DNA of 18,414 nt from Candidatus Argoarchaeum ethanivorans (GTDB taxonomy: Archaea; Halobacteriota; Methanosarcinia; Methanosarcinales; EX4572-44). A model generated the notes under the pieces. It was not told the DNA's origin. It did not search any database and worked only from the letters and a program-made list of their open reading frames with translations. The position numbers and the translations under genes are program-made. Positions 4,826 through 12,153 of the stretch are shown here, one piece after another. The DNA is taken from assembly GCA_905067535.1 (NCBI GenBank), contig CAJHIR010000012.1, positions 1 to 18,414 of the forward strand, in the 5' to 3' direction. Position 1 is the first letter of the stretch; each line of letters opens with the position of its first letter.

Positions 4826-6019
4826 ATGAAGATCATTCGCGATCCTGTACATGGACACATCCAGCTTGACGATCTTGCTGTTCAAATCATCGATACGCCA
4901 TACTTCCAGAGGCTGAGGCGGATACGGCAGCTTGGATTGTCGTATCTTGTATACCCTGGTGCAAATCATACAAGATTCGAACACAGTCTTGGAAGTTATT
5001 ATCTCGCGTGCAAGCTCACACACCTTATAGAGGATCCACTGGTAAAAAAAGAAATACAGATAGCATCTTTGCTTCATGATATTGGACATGGACCGCTATC
5101 CCACACCACTGAAGAACTAATTCACAGATACACCAGAAAAACTCATATTGATGTGGAAGATATTGTTGAACATACAGTTATTGCAAGCATACTTGAAGCA
5201 TACGAAATCTCGCCAAAACAGATAGTAAAACATATAAAAGGCCAGACTTATGAAAGCCAGATACTTACAAGCGAAATTGATGTTGACCGCATGGATTACC
5301 TGATCAGGGATTCTCACTACACAGGTGTTGCTTATGGGCTCATTGACCATCTGAGACTCCTTCACGAAATACATTTTCATGGAAACAAACTTGCGGTGGA
5401 AACGGGTGGGTTGCAGGCGGTAGAGGCTTTACTTATATCACGCTTCTTTATGCATCCAACAGTGTACTATCATCATGTAAGTCGTATAGCAGAAAGCATG
5501 TGCCAGAAAGCCATTGAACACCTGCTGGATAAACAAAAACTGCAACCATTCGAGCTACGCTCAATGGATGATGCAACTCTCATCACAACCCTGCAACAAT
5601 CAGATAAATACACAAAAGAGATAGCGGATCGCCTGAATAACAGAAACCTCTTCAAACGAGCCATATACACAGGATTTGACAATCTTCCTGCAAATATTTT
5701 AACATACATTGGACATTCCAAACGACTTGAACATGAAATAGCAGAAACGGCAAATATCAATCCGGACTATGTAATTGTTGACATACCACCACAGCCAGAG
5801 ATATGCGAGAGTAAAGCACAGATTATAATCAATGACACCACATTACCGCTGGATCAAGCATCGCCAATAGTAGCTTCCCTTGAAAAATCACAGCACGATA
5901 ACTGGAGGCTTGGGATATATACGCTGCCGGAGTACAGGAATCGTATAGCGACTGCTTCACGAGAGATACTCCAGATAGAAAGAGAAACAAAGCAATATCG
6001 GTTGGATAACATGCCGTGA
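4826..6019 (+). CDS. HD-domain phosphohydrolase, SAMHD1/YwfO-like (COG1078)
   Basis: A 397-residue HD-superfamily metal-dependent phosphohydrolase; characterised relatives of the SAMHD1/dGTPase branch hydrolyse dNTPs to nucleosides and triphosphate. The N-terminus reads IIRDPVHGHIQL, the hallmark opening of this branch. The metal ligands are visible: His in HTRFEHSLG (48-53), HD in SLLHDIGHGPLSH (84-85), and Asp in SEIDVDRMDYLIRDSHYTG (about 152-157). The C-terminal 200 residues are the variable regulatory half. Length is normal. It is divergent from the HAD gene and about 70 bp upstream of the DUF2240 gene. A dNTPase role is inferred from family; the actual substrate is unknown. Confidence 0.85.
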   Translation: MKIIRDPVHGHIQLDDLAVQIIDTPYFQRLRRIRQLGLSYLVYPGANHTRFEHSLGSYYLACKLTHLIEDPLVKKEIQIASLLHDIGHGPLSHTTEELIHRYTRKTHIDVEDIVEHTVIASILEAYEISPKQIVKHIKGQTYESQILTSEIDVDRMDYLIRDSHYTGVAYGLIDHLRLLHEIHFHGNKLAVETGGLQAVEALLISRFFMHPTVYYHHVSRIAESMCQKAIEHLLDKQKLQPFELRSMDDATLITTLQQSDKYTKEIADRLNNRNLFKRAIYTGFDNLPANILTYIGHSKRLEHEIAETANINPDYVIVDIPPQPEICESKAQIIINDTTLPLDQASPIVASLEKSQHDNWRLGIYTLPEYRNRIATASREILQIERETKQYRLDNMP

Positions 6020-6031
6020 AATAAACACACA

Positions 6032-6043
6032 TTTATAGTTTAA
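6032..6043 (+). promoter_or_regulatory. Possible TATA box upstream of the DUF2240 gene
   Basis: TTTATAGTTTAA lies about 55 bp upstream of ATG 6091, predicting a leader of roughly 30 bases. It begins just after the HD gene stop. Confidence 0.35.
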
Positions 6044-6090
6044 TACCTACCCTACTAATCTTAAAGATATGAAAAACAATTTAAAATCGT

Positions 6091-6555
6091 ATGAATGATT
6101 TGATTTACACCGTTGTGCAACCTTTCAAAATAAAAGGTGAACGCAGCATTAAGACAAAAGAATTCATCCTCAGCCTTGTACTGGATTTGAAATGGTTTAA
6201 ACCAGCTGAAGCAAAAACTGTGCTCTCAACTGCTGTAAACAACGGACTGCTGCAACAAGAAGGAGATTTTGTAACAGTAAACTTTGATCTTACACAGGTA
6301 AACCCCCCATTTGATTTCAAGCCAACCACCGGGATAATAACTACAGCAGAAGAAAGCTTGTTTGAAAAAATAATTGAGCGGATCATCGTTAACACTGGAG
6401 AGGATAAACGAAAGGTCATAGCAGCTATCAACCAGAACCAGAAAAAATTATCTAGATTGGTTGACATAAATGTAAGCGCTCTGATAATAGCTATGGAAAA
6501 TGATGTTGACGTGTCAGACCTGATTAATGCTGCCTATCACGAGCTTGAAATGTAA
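6091..6555 (+). CDS. DUF2240 family protein (COG3612)
   Basis: A 154-residue archaeal protein of unknown role. The N-terminal half looks like a winged-helix-type segment: a helix SIKTKEFILSLVLDLKWF, the turn KPAEAKTVLSTAVNNGLL, and a short strand pair EGDFVTVNFDL. After a PPFDFKPT linker, the C-terminal half has helices (EESLFEKIIERII, KRKVIAAINQNQKKL, INVSALIIAMEND). Euryarchaeota, including methanogens, conserve this family. A nucleic-acid-binding role is plausible from the fold pattern but not shown. No Shine-Dalgarno site precedes the ATG. It stands alone between the HD gene and the aromatic-acid genes on the same strand. Confidence 0.7.
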   Translation: MNDLIYTVVQPFKIKGERSIKTKEFILSLVLDLKWFKPAEAKTVLSTAVNNGLLQQEGDFVTVNFDLTQVNPPFDFKPTTGIITTAEESLFEKIIERIIVNTGEDKRKVIAAINQNQKKLSRLVDINVSALIIAMENDVDVSDLINAAYHELEM

Positions 6556-6715
6556 TATTGGACTGCCCACTCACATTTAGGGTGTTAAAAGTGTGCACTC
6601 AAAACTCGGCGCTAATCGCGTGAATACTATTATGTCAACTCCACTCCAGGTATTTTTACCAGAAATAGTGATGGATTTTTATGTGATGTGGAAAATAAGA
6701 TGTAACGAACGATTG

Positions 6716-6762
6716 AGGTGAAGCACTTGATGATTCTACAACAAACAGGACAAATACAATGA
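6716..6762 (+). promoter_or_regulatory. Shine-Dalgarno plus 10-codon leader ORF before aroK
   Basis: GAGGTGA at 6716-6722 is followed 7 bases later by ATG 6730. This starts a 10-codon frame (MILQQTGQIQ) whose TGA at 6760-6762 overlaps the aroK ATG (ATGA at 6759-6762). Ribosomes that end this mini-ORF would be placed on the aroK start, which itself has only a weak AGGA upstream. Translational coupling is inferred. Confidence 0.4.
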
Positions 6763-7616
6763 CATATTATGGAAAAGCAGCTGCCTGTGGTGCAGGAAGC
6801 ATAATAAATGCGATTTCAACATGGAAAGGCGCTGCCTTTGCCCTTGATCTACACACCATAGCAGAAGTAACACTAACTTCTCACAGAAGCGGCATAAAAG
6901 GAATCATCGAAGGCGGTGGAGACACGCGTCTGATCGAACTTGCAGTAAAACACACATTATCGCATTTCAATCTAAACTGTGGGGGCATTGTGAAAACGAT
7001 CAGTAATATCCCACAGGCAAGCGGACTAAAAAGCAGCAGTGCTGCAGCAAATGCCGCTGTTCTGGCAACACTTTTTGCAATAGAAGAGGAACTCCAGCCG
7101 ATGGATGCGATAAATATTGGTGTTGATGCTTCAGTTGAAGCAGGCGTTACCATCACCGGTGCCTTCGATGATGCCGCCGCTTCTTATCTTGGTGGTGTTG
7201 TTGTAACTGACAATAAAAAACGATTGATCATCAGACATGAGCAGATCGAGGCTGAAGCAGTTGTGTACGCCCCAGCGATACAGGCATTCAGCAGGGATGT
7301 GAATGTCTCAAGGTGCAGACTTGCGTCGCCCTGGATTGCTGATGCAAATGCAATGGCTGAAAGTGGGGATTACTGGCACGCTATGACCCTAAACGGCATA
7401 ATATACTCTGCTGCACTTGGTTTTAGTCCTGAGCCAATACTTGCCGCTCTTGAAGCCGGGGCAGTATCTGCAAGTCTCAGCGGCACAGGCCCATCTTATG
7501 TAGCAATCACACATGGTGATAACACTAAAAAAGTTGCAGAAGCATGGAGTGGTCTGGGCGGAAAAGTCATAAATACGAAGATTAATAATAAGGGTGCATA
7601 CAGGATAAAGGATTGA
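6759..7616 (+). CDS. aroK: Archaeal GHMP-type shikimate kinase
   Basis: Phosphorylates shikimate at the 3-hydroxyl with ATP in chorismate synthesis. Archaea use a GHMP kinase unrelated to bacterial AroK, and this 285-residue protein fits it. The N-terminus is GAGSIINAISTWKGAAFALD, the ATP-binding motif is PQASGLKSSSAAANA at about residues 85-99, and the C-terminal glycine-rich motif is SLSGTGPSYVAI at about 235-246. The central GVTITGAFDDAAASYLGG is also typical. The next gene is chorismate mutase, two steps later in the pathway. The start overlaps a short upstream leader ORF. The last codons (YRIKD, stop) are duplicated 170 bp downstream beside the chorismate mutase start. Confidence 0.92.
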   Translation: MTYYGKAAACGAGSIINAISTWKGAAFALDLHTIAEVTLTSHRSGIKGIIEGGGDTRLIELAVKHTLSHFNLNCGGIVKTISNIPQASGLKSSSAAANAAVLATLFAIEEELQPMDAINIGVDASVEAGVTITGAFDDAAASYLGGVVVTDNKKRLIIRHEQIEAEAVVYAPAIQAFSRDVNVSRCRLASPWIADANAMAESGDYWHAMTLNGIIYSAALGFSPEPILAALEAGAVSASLSGTGPSYVAITHGDNTKKVAEAWSGLGGKVINTKINNKGAYRIKD

Positions 7617-7620
7617 AACC
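7598..7620 (+). repeat. Direct repeat flanking the hairpin cluster, left (aroK tail)
   Basis: ATACAGGATAAAGGATT then GAAACC. It covers the last codons and stop of aroK (YRIKD) and recurs at 7769-7790 with a single missing G. The two copies bracket the hairpin cluster. Confidence 0.8.
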
Positions 7621-7748
7621 TGCACAACTTCGTTGTGCAGAACTGCACACTTCGTGTACAGAGATTAACCTAACAACTGCACAACTTCGTTGTGCAGAAT
7701 CACACACTCCGTGTGCGGAAATAATTCTTGATTGCGTCAGCAATCAAG
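7620..7748. repeat. Cluster of five small hairpins between aroK and aroQ
   Basis: Five inverted repeats follow each other. At 7620-7640 and again at 7677-7697, CTGCACAAC forms a perfect 9-bp stem with a TTC loop. At 7643-7661 a CTGCACAC stem with a TTC loop has one mismatch. At 7700-7718 a CACAC/GTGTG stem has a TCC loop. At 7727-7748 CTTGATTGC forms a perfect 9-bp stem with a GTCA loop. Four of the five centre on CTTCG or CTCCG. The cluster is framed by the aroK-tail direct repeats, so it looks inserted. In RNA these would be strong local hairpins between two co-transcribed genes. Confidence 0.85.
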
Positions 7749-7768
7749 GAAATAAGGAATTTTGATGA

Positions 7769-7790
7769 ATACAGGATAAAGGATTAAACC
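7769..7790 (+). repeat. Direct repeat flanking the hairpin cluster, right
   Basis: ATACAGGATAAAGGATT then AAACC, directly abutting the chorismate mutase ATG. It still reads YRIKD-stop in one frame, like the aroK tail at 7598-7620. It also supplies AAAGGA as a ribosome-binding site for aroQ, so the duplication left both genes usable. Confidence 0.8.
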
Positions 7791-8075
7791 ATGACACTTC
7801 AACATGCTCGTGATGAGATATCAAAGCTCGATTGGGATATTATATCGCTTATAGCTAAACGAACAAAACTTGCAGAAGATGTACTCAGGGAAAAACGAAT
7901 GGAAGATAGAGAGATCAATGATGAACTGCAGAACCATACTGTGCTCAACCGTGCTACTGAGAATGCCACAGAGTTAGGTCTTGATGTTGGCGAAATAAAA
8001 AAGATTTTTGAAATTTTAATCAGGATTAATATCGAAAAACAGAAAGAGCTGATGGGCGGGGGCAACCTCCCATAA
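7791..8075 (+). CDS. aroQ: Chorismate mutase, AroQ type
   Basis: Converts chorismate to prephenate for phenylalanine and tyrosine synthesis. The 94-residue all-helical protein has the AroQ layout: ARDEISKLDWDIISLIAKRTKLAEDV (helix 1 with the two active-site Arg positions), REKRMEDREIND (active-site Lys and Glu/Asp region), and a C-terminal helix ending INIEKQKEL with the Gln expected near the active site. It is a free-standing domain, as usual in archaea. It follows aroK in the same direction and AAAGGA lies 9 bases upstream of the ATG. The two genes were probably about 5 bp apart before the hairpin cluster was inserted. Confidence 0.87.
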   Translation: MTLQHARDEISKLDWDIISLIAKRTKLAEDVLREKRMEDREINDELQNHTVLNRATENATELGLDVGEIKKIFEILIRINIEKQKELMGGGNLP

Positions 8076-8095
8076 TAGTTAGGAACATGCTTAAG

Positions 8096-8326
8096 TTAAG
8101 CTGTTTGTGAGATAACTTTTCTCAACTGATGGAGGTGTGGAGAACTGGAAAAGCACCCACTTCCTCTCAGCCCCCTGCCTGGCTCCGCTGTTAAATTTCC
8201 TGGCTTTAATCCAATGCCTCTCGGTGTTAGGATATTACCCACACAGTATTCTGGCAAGTACATTCTACTTACGTTGTGTGCAGGTTGAATGCTTTTCAGC
8301 CTTGTGCTTTTTAAAGTAAAACACAT
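8096..8326 (-). pseudogene. Possible transposon-gene relic (weak)
   Basis: The 250 bp between aroQ and the COG4801 gene contain no clear gene. On the minus strand a frame reads YCVGNILTPRGIGLKPGN and then LTAEPGRGLRG. It lacks a plausible N-terminus, but has the composition of the ragged C-terminal tails seen in some TnpB (IS605/IS1341) proteins. That link is only a resemblance. No terminal structures of such an element are visible. Confidence 0.2.
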
Positions 8327-9261
8327 TATATCGAGTGTGGAAACAGCAGACTGAAACAGTAATATGTGTTGAGCATATCGTTAGCAAGCCCGTCCACATC
8401 ATCCTTGATTGTAATCACACCCCCCGGTGCATGGATCGCGCCGTCTATGCATGCAGTTTCATGGAAAATAACCTTGTTTGCATCGACATCGCCCATGATA
8501 TGAGTGCCGCGAAGAATGTTAATTTCTGTCTTTGATTCGAGTGCTCCATGGATAATGCAGCCGGTACCAATGTGCATGTCCTGATCTGTACGGATACTTC
8601 CAAAAAGATTGTTTCGATCGCCCATACACAGCGATCTTGCTTTTATATTCCCAAAAAGGCGACAGTCGCTGCATATAATTGCTGCCTCGTGTACTATTAT
8701 ATCCGTTAAGCTGATAATGGCATGATCCGGTATTGTTAGCATGTTCGTAGACAGCAACTGCTCTTCTTCACTGAACATGTGATTTAGTGCTTTTTCTATT
8801 TCTTCACTCCCTCTGTCAAGTTGAAATAGGGTTATCAGATAAAGAAATATGTAGGTAAGTACAGGCAGTGGATTTCGTACTATTATCCAGCCTTTGGCAG
8901 TGTAGCCCTCTTTGATCTGGACATTGTTTCCTACATCAAGGCTGCCATCTACTGTAAGCTTCCCGCTTACGTTAACGAATTCCCCAAAGTATGCATCATC
9001 ATCAGTTTGTACGCTGCCGTTAATCTTTGTCCAGAGATCTACTCGCAGATCAGAACGTGCTATTATATTTCCCTCTATACTGGAGTGCTCTCCAATAGTG
9101 ATACTGTCTGCAATAATACCATAACCAAGGCTTACACGGTTTCCAATGATAGCATCGCCAACTGTTGCAATGGTGTGCTCTTCCATCTGTGTACGATCTG
9201 GAATTACAAGGTCGTGTAAGATCTCTTCATCTTCATCAGCCATGGTAACTCTTATAATCAT
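8326..9261 (-). CDS. COG4801-like hexapeptide-repeat (beta-helix) protein
   Basis: The 311-residue product is built from short beta-helix turns, as in bactofilins and predicted acyltransferases of COG4801. The first block (residues about 35-125) includes IGNRVSLGYGIIADSITIGEHSSIEGNIIA and GSLDVGNNVQIKEGYTAKG. A hydrophobic segment follows (LPVLTYIFLYLITLFQL, about 135-151), possibly a membrane anchor or helical insert. A second block reads FGNIKARSLCMGDRNNLFGSIRTDQDMHIGTG. Two starts are possible: ATG 9261 (MIIRVTMADEDEE) or ATG 9243 (MADEDEE); neither has a clear Shine-Dalgarno site. It is divergent from cbiD. Scaffolding or acyl transfer are both possible. Confidence 0.65.
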   Translation of the reverse strand: MIIRVTMADEDEEILHDLVIPDRTQMEEHTIATVGDAIIGNRVSLGYGIIADSITIGEHSSIEGNIIARSDLRVDLWTKINGSVQTDDDAYFGEFVNVSGKLTVDGSLDVGNNVQIKEGYTAKGWIIVRNPLPVLTYIFLYLITLFQLDRGSEEIEKALNHMFSEEEQLLSTNMLTIPDHAIISLTDIIVHEAAIICSDCRLFGNIKARSLCMGDRNNLFGSIRTDQDMHIGTGCIIHGALESKTEINILRGTHIMGDVDANKVIFHETACIDGAIHAPGGVITIKDDVDGLANDMLNTYYCFSLLFPHSI

Positions 9262-9325
9262 TATAGCCTATGTTATACTAAGTACTTTCCTTTATCGAAA
9301 CATAAACATCGGTTATCTTCGAGCA

Positions 9326-9447
9326 CTGCACAACTTCGTTGTGCAGAAAATAATTCTTGATTGCGTCAGCAATCAAGTGCCGCAAGCAATCGAGTGTAGA
9401 AATATAATACCGGTAACCTTTAACTCTCGACTACGAAGTAGTCGAGA
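9326..9447. repeat. Second hairpin cassette, between COG4801 gene and cbiD
   Basis: At 9326-9346 the CTGCACAAC stem with TTC loop recurs exactly. At 9356-9377 the CTTGATTGC stem with GTCA loop recurs exactly, preceded by AATAATT as in the first cluster. At 9425-9447 a further perfect 10-bp stem, TCTCGACTAC with a GAA loop, is the same design read on the other strand (CTTCG centre). AGCAATC-R-AGTG occurs at both 9368-9379 and 9387-9398, a partial duplicate of a hairpin arm. Relative to the first cluster, the CACAC hairpin between the two shared units is missing. Confidence 0.85.
9399..9408 (+). promoter_or_regulatory. Possible TATA box of cbiD
   Basis: AAATATAATA lies about 60 bp upstream of ATG 9466. 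If used, transcription would start near 9430, inside the 10-bp hairpin at 9425-9447, so that hairpin would be at the very 5' end of the mRNA or at the start site. Confidence 0.3.
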
Positions 9448-9465
9448 AATAGAAGAATCAATACA

Positions 9466-10491
9466 ATGAAGGACCCTGTTAATAACTTTGAAATACCACC
9501 TGAGTGGATAGAACGCTCACGCATTAAAGGAAGAGAGCTTGAAGAGGGCATACGCTCTGGAAAACTGGTACTGCTCTCGACAGGCGAGGTACTTCATCGT
9601 GGGTATACCACAGGAACCACTGCTGCTGCTGCATCAAAGGCAGCAGTATTATCGCTCAAAAAATACCATACCAGCGAGGTTAATATAATGACCCCTATAG
9701 GCATTACAATCAGCGTGCCAGTACGCGCTGGAAATGGAAAAGCCGTTGCAATCAAATACTCTGGCGATCATGGTGAGGATGTGACTAGTGGCATCGGCAT
9801 CATTGCCGAGGCGAAAGCAGCAGCAGCAATCACATTTGCAGCAGGAGAAGGTATCGGCACTGCAAGCCGTGACGTATTTTACCTGAAAAAGGGAGAAGCT
9901 GCCATAAACCCGGCCCCGCGAAAGCAGATACTAACAGCTATAAAAGAAGCATTAAAAGAGATTGATATGCACGGCGTAGAAGTCCTGCTAACGGTACCTT
10001 CCGGCAGGCAAATAGCAGAGCACACCATTAATGGAAAGCTTGGAATACAGGGGGGCATCTCCATACTCGGAACCACCGGCTTTGTTGAACCATGGAATGA
10101 ACACCTGCAAGCCTCCAATAAAGAGCAGATCAAAAACGCTGAGAAACCGGTATTGACCACAGGAAGGAGAGGCATGCGGTATGCTCACATGCTGTTTCCT
10201 GATCGAGTTGTAATACTCATTGGAAGCGGCATAGAACAAGCGGTTGAAACCTCAAGGGAATACGGCAAAAAAACCATTCTCTGTGGGCTCCCGGCTCTCA
10301 TACTAAAATGGGCAAACCCGCAGATATTAACCCAGACAGAATGCCACACAGTAACAGAATTAATTGAAAAAGATCCATCCCATCCTGTCATCAGCGAGAG
10401 CATCAATGTCGCTTCAAAAAAATATGACATTAGAATCGTAATAGTTGACGGAAATGGTACACAGATATATGACACAGGAGGAACAAAATGA
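9466..10491 (+). CDS. cbiD: Cobalt-precorrin-5B C1-methyltransferase CbiD
   Basis: Methylates C1 of cobalt-precorrin-5B in the anaerobic (early cobalt insertion) route to cobalamin, using S-adenosylmethionine. The 341-residue length is normal. Typical features are LHRGYTTGTTAAAASKAAVL near residue 43, GDHGEDVTSGIGI near 100, GIQGGISILGTTGFVEPW near 195, and GRRGMRYAH. It overlaps cbiE by 4 bp (ATGA), so the two form an operon. No strong Shine-Dalgarno site precedes the ATG. A hairpin cassette occupies the upstream intergenic space. Cobamides are essential cofactors of methyltransferases in methanogen-type C1 metabolism, which fits the suggested lineage. Confidence 0.93.
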   Translation: MKDPVNNFEIPPEWIERSRIKGRELEEGIRSGKLVLLSTGEVLHRGYTTGTTAAAASKAAVLSLKKYHTSEVNIMTPIGITISVPVRAGNGKAVAIKYSGDHGEDVTSGIGIIAEAKAAAAITFAAGEGIGTASRDVFYLKKGEAAINPAPRKQILTAIKEALKEIDMHGVEVLLTVPSGRQIAEHTINGKLGIQGGISILGTTGFVEPWNEHLQASNKEQIKNAEKPVLTTGRRGMRYAHMLFPDRVVILIGSGIEQAVETSREYGKKTILCGLPALILKWANPQILTQTECHTVTELIEKDPSHPVISESINVASKKYDIRIVIVDGNGTQIYDTGGTK

Positions 10492-11072
10492 AGATTGTCG
10501 GGGTTGGTATAGGACCAATGCAACTTACCAAAGAAGCAATCAGAACAATAGAGAATGCAACGATCATCTATGGTTCAAAGCGGGCAATAGAGATTGCACA
10601 GGATCACATACATGTTAAAGCCAACCTCATTAAGGACTACTCAGAGATACCGTTTCTTCCGGACGAAACTGTGGTGCTCTCAACAGGTGACCCCATGCTT
10701 TCCGGACTTGGAAAATACAAAAAACCAACAGATATTGTAATACCAGGAATATCCAGCATGCAGATAGCCTGTGCCAGACTTGGGATTGTAGAAGAAACCG
10801 TGGAGATTGTTACAGTACATGGCAGGGATTACACCACACAACAAAACAGAATCATTGAAGCAATAGAGCAGGGAAGAACGTTGTTCTTGCTGCCAGATCC
10901 CAAAACCTTTGGCACAGTTGAGCTTGCAAATCTATTGACCAGGCATGACATCAAAGCCACGATGGCAGTATGTGAAAAACTTACCTATCCCGATGAACGG
11001 ATACGTATTACAGATACCAGGCACCCTCCAACTGTTTCAACTAATTTGTACTGCATCGTTGTGTGGAGATAA
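10488..11072 (+). CDS. cbiE: Cobalt-precorrin-7 C5-methyltransferase CbiE
   Basis: SAM-dependent tetrapyrrole methylase acting at C5 (and coupled to C15 methylation/decarboxylation by CbiT) in anaerobic cobalamin synthesis. The 194-residue protein begins KIVGVGIGPMQLT, the canonical N-terminal SAM-binding loop. It has VVLSTGDPMLSGLG at about residues 62-75 and VIPGISSMQIACARLG at about 84-99, both conserved in CbiE. No fused CbiT domain is present. The start has a strong Shine-Dalgarno site (AGGAGG, about 5-6 bases upstream) inside the end of cbiD, with ATGA overlap. No cbiT follows; it must be elsewhere in the genome. Confidence 0.9.
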   Translation: MKIVGVGIGPMQLTKEAIRTIENATIIYGSKRAIEIAQDHIHVKANLIKDYSEIPFLPDETVVLSTGDPMLSGLGKYKKPTDIVIPGISSMQIACARLGIVEETVEIVTVHGRDYTTQQNRIIEAIEQGRTLFLLPDPKTFGTVELANLLTRHDIKATMAVCEKLTYPDERIRITDTRHPPTVSTNLYCIVVWR

Positions 11073-11099
11073 ACAACAAACAAAAATCAAAATGTAAGT

Positions 11100-11225
11100 T
11101 TAAAGACTCTTCCGTGCGTTCTTATCGATTTTTGCCTGCTCTGGAATTCTTATCGGAAACGCACTGCCAATATAATCTTTGTGTGCGTTTGGAGGTATAA
11201 GATTGATATTATCTGGGTTATGGTG
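11100..11225 (-). other. In-frame open extension after the glycosyltransferase stop
   Basis: Directly after the TAA that ends the AglJ-like gene (11226-11228) the same frame stays open for 41 codons to a TAA at 11100-11102. It reads like protein (NLIPPNAHKDYIGSAFPIRI, then PEQAKIDKNARKSL). It contains no ATG, GTG or TTG, so it cannot start on its own. It could be the C-terminal remnant of a lost gene, or a former extension of the glycosyltransferase cut off by a new stop codon. I cannot identify it. The remaining 27 bases to cbiE hold nothing recognisable. Confidence 0.35.
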
Positions 11226-12134
11226 TTATTTTTTCTTTTGTATGCCTCTTAAAACTTCACGATGCAGCGTTACCACCAGGTCGCCCAGCAATCCAAACAT
11301 AAATATCTGTATTCCACCCATGATAAGAAGTGTTGCAAGGATAGTCAGTGGTATGTGGTCGACATTTTTTAACCATTCAAGCACGATGTAGATGCCAACC
11401 GTTACACCTGTAACTGTCATCATCAGCCCAATTACTCCAAAGTAGAATAGCGGGTTGTGTAGCTTTGTAAGTTTGAATATAGTGCTCATAATTCTGATAC
11501 CATCCTTAAATGGATGCAGTTTTGTTGGATCTCCCCTCCGCCGGAGGTATGTGATAGGCACTTCTGTTACGGTAAGATGTTTTTTAATGGTTTCTATGGT
11601 CATTTCAGTTTCTATTTCAAAACCTGTCTCATTGAGTTCAAACGTTTTAATCGCTTTATTATTAAATCCACGGTATCCTGTGAGGATGTCATTAAACCAT
11701 ACTCCATAAGCGAATCCAAACATCTTATTCATGATTTTGTTTCCAACCATGTTTAAATGCGTGAAAGCACCTTCTTTATAGTTTGCGAACCGATTCCCCA
11801 TTACATGATCGATTCCTTCCTGGAGTGGCTTTAAGAGTGTAGACACCTCTTCCGGTTTGTAGGTGGCATCTCCGTCGATCATTATGGTGTACGGCGTCCG
11901 GATATATTTAAAAGCCTGTTTTATAGCCTGACCTTTTCCTTTTTCCTGTTGTGTGATTACGGTTGCTCCTGCATCCTTAGCGATTTCTGGCGTTTTATCG
12001 CTGCTGTGCCCATCGACAACAAGGATGTTGTTATACCCCTGCCCCCTGAACTGCGTTATTAGTTTTTTAATGTTCTTAGCTTCATCCAGGGTTGGTATAA
12101 AAATGCAGACATCGTCTTTGTTCATTTCTTTCAT
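11226..12134 (-). CDS. aglJ: GT2 glycosyltransferase, AglJ/DPM1-like
   Basis: A 302-residue family 2 glycosyltransferase resembling archaeal AglJ, which adds the first sugar to dolichol phosphate for protein N-glycosylation. It has the nucleotide-binding start CIFIPTLDEAKNIKKLI, VVDGHSSDKTPEIAKDAGA, the metal-binding MIDGDATYKPEEV (about 95-107) and the acceptor region NDILTGYRGFNNKAIK. Two C-terminal membrane helices follow (LFYFGVIGLMMTVTGVTV and ILATLLIMGGIQIFMFGL), so it sits at the membrane with its active site in the cytoplasm. It is the last gene of a four-gene operon and starts 19 bp after a gene for a sequon-rich protein that could be a target of the pathway. The exact Agl step is inferred. 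Confidence 0.8.
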   Translation of the reverse strand: MKEMNKDDVCIFIPTLDEAKNIKKLITQFRGQGYNNILVVDGHSSDKTPEIAKDAGATVITQQEKGKGQAIKQAFKYIRTPYTIMIDGDATYKPEEVSTLLKPLQEGIDHVMGNRFANYKEGAFTHLNMVGNKIMNKMFGFAYGVWFNDILTGYRGFNNKAIKTFELNETGFEIETEMTIETIKKHLTVTEVPITYLRRRGDPTKLHPFKDGIRIMSTIFKLTKLHNPLFYFGVIGLMMTVTGVTVGIYIVLEWLKNVDHIPLTILATLLIMGGIQIFMFGLLGDLVVTLHREVLRGIQKKK

Positions 12135-12153
12135 TGTTGCCCTATATTTTGTG

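Noticed and set aside
7620..7748. Hairpin cluster read as intrinsic transcription terminators
   Set aside because: No T-run follows the stems, archaea rarely use stem-dependent termination, and the downstream gene is in the same pathway and orientation.
9262..9465. Cobalamin riboswitch upstream of cbiD
   Set aside because: No B12-box-like sequence is visible, the hairpins are simple perfect stems also found beside aroQ, and cobalamin riboswitches are not expected in archaea.
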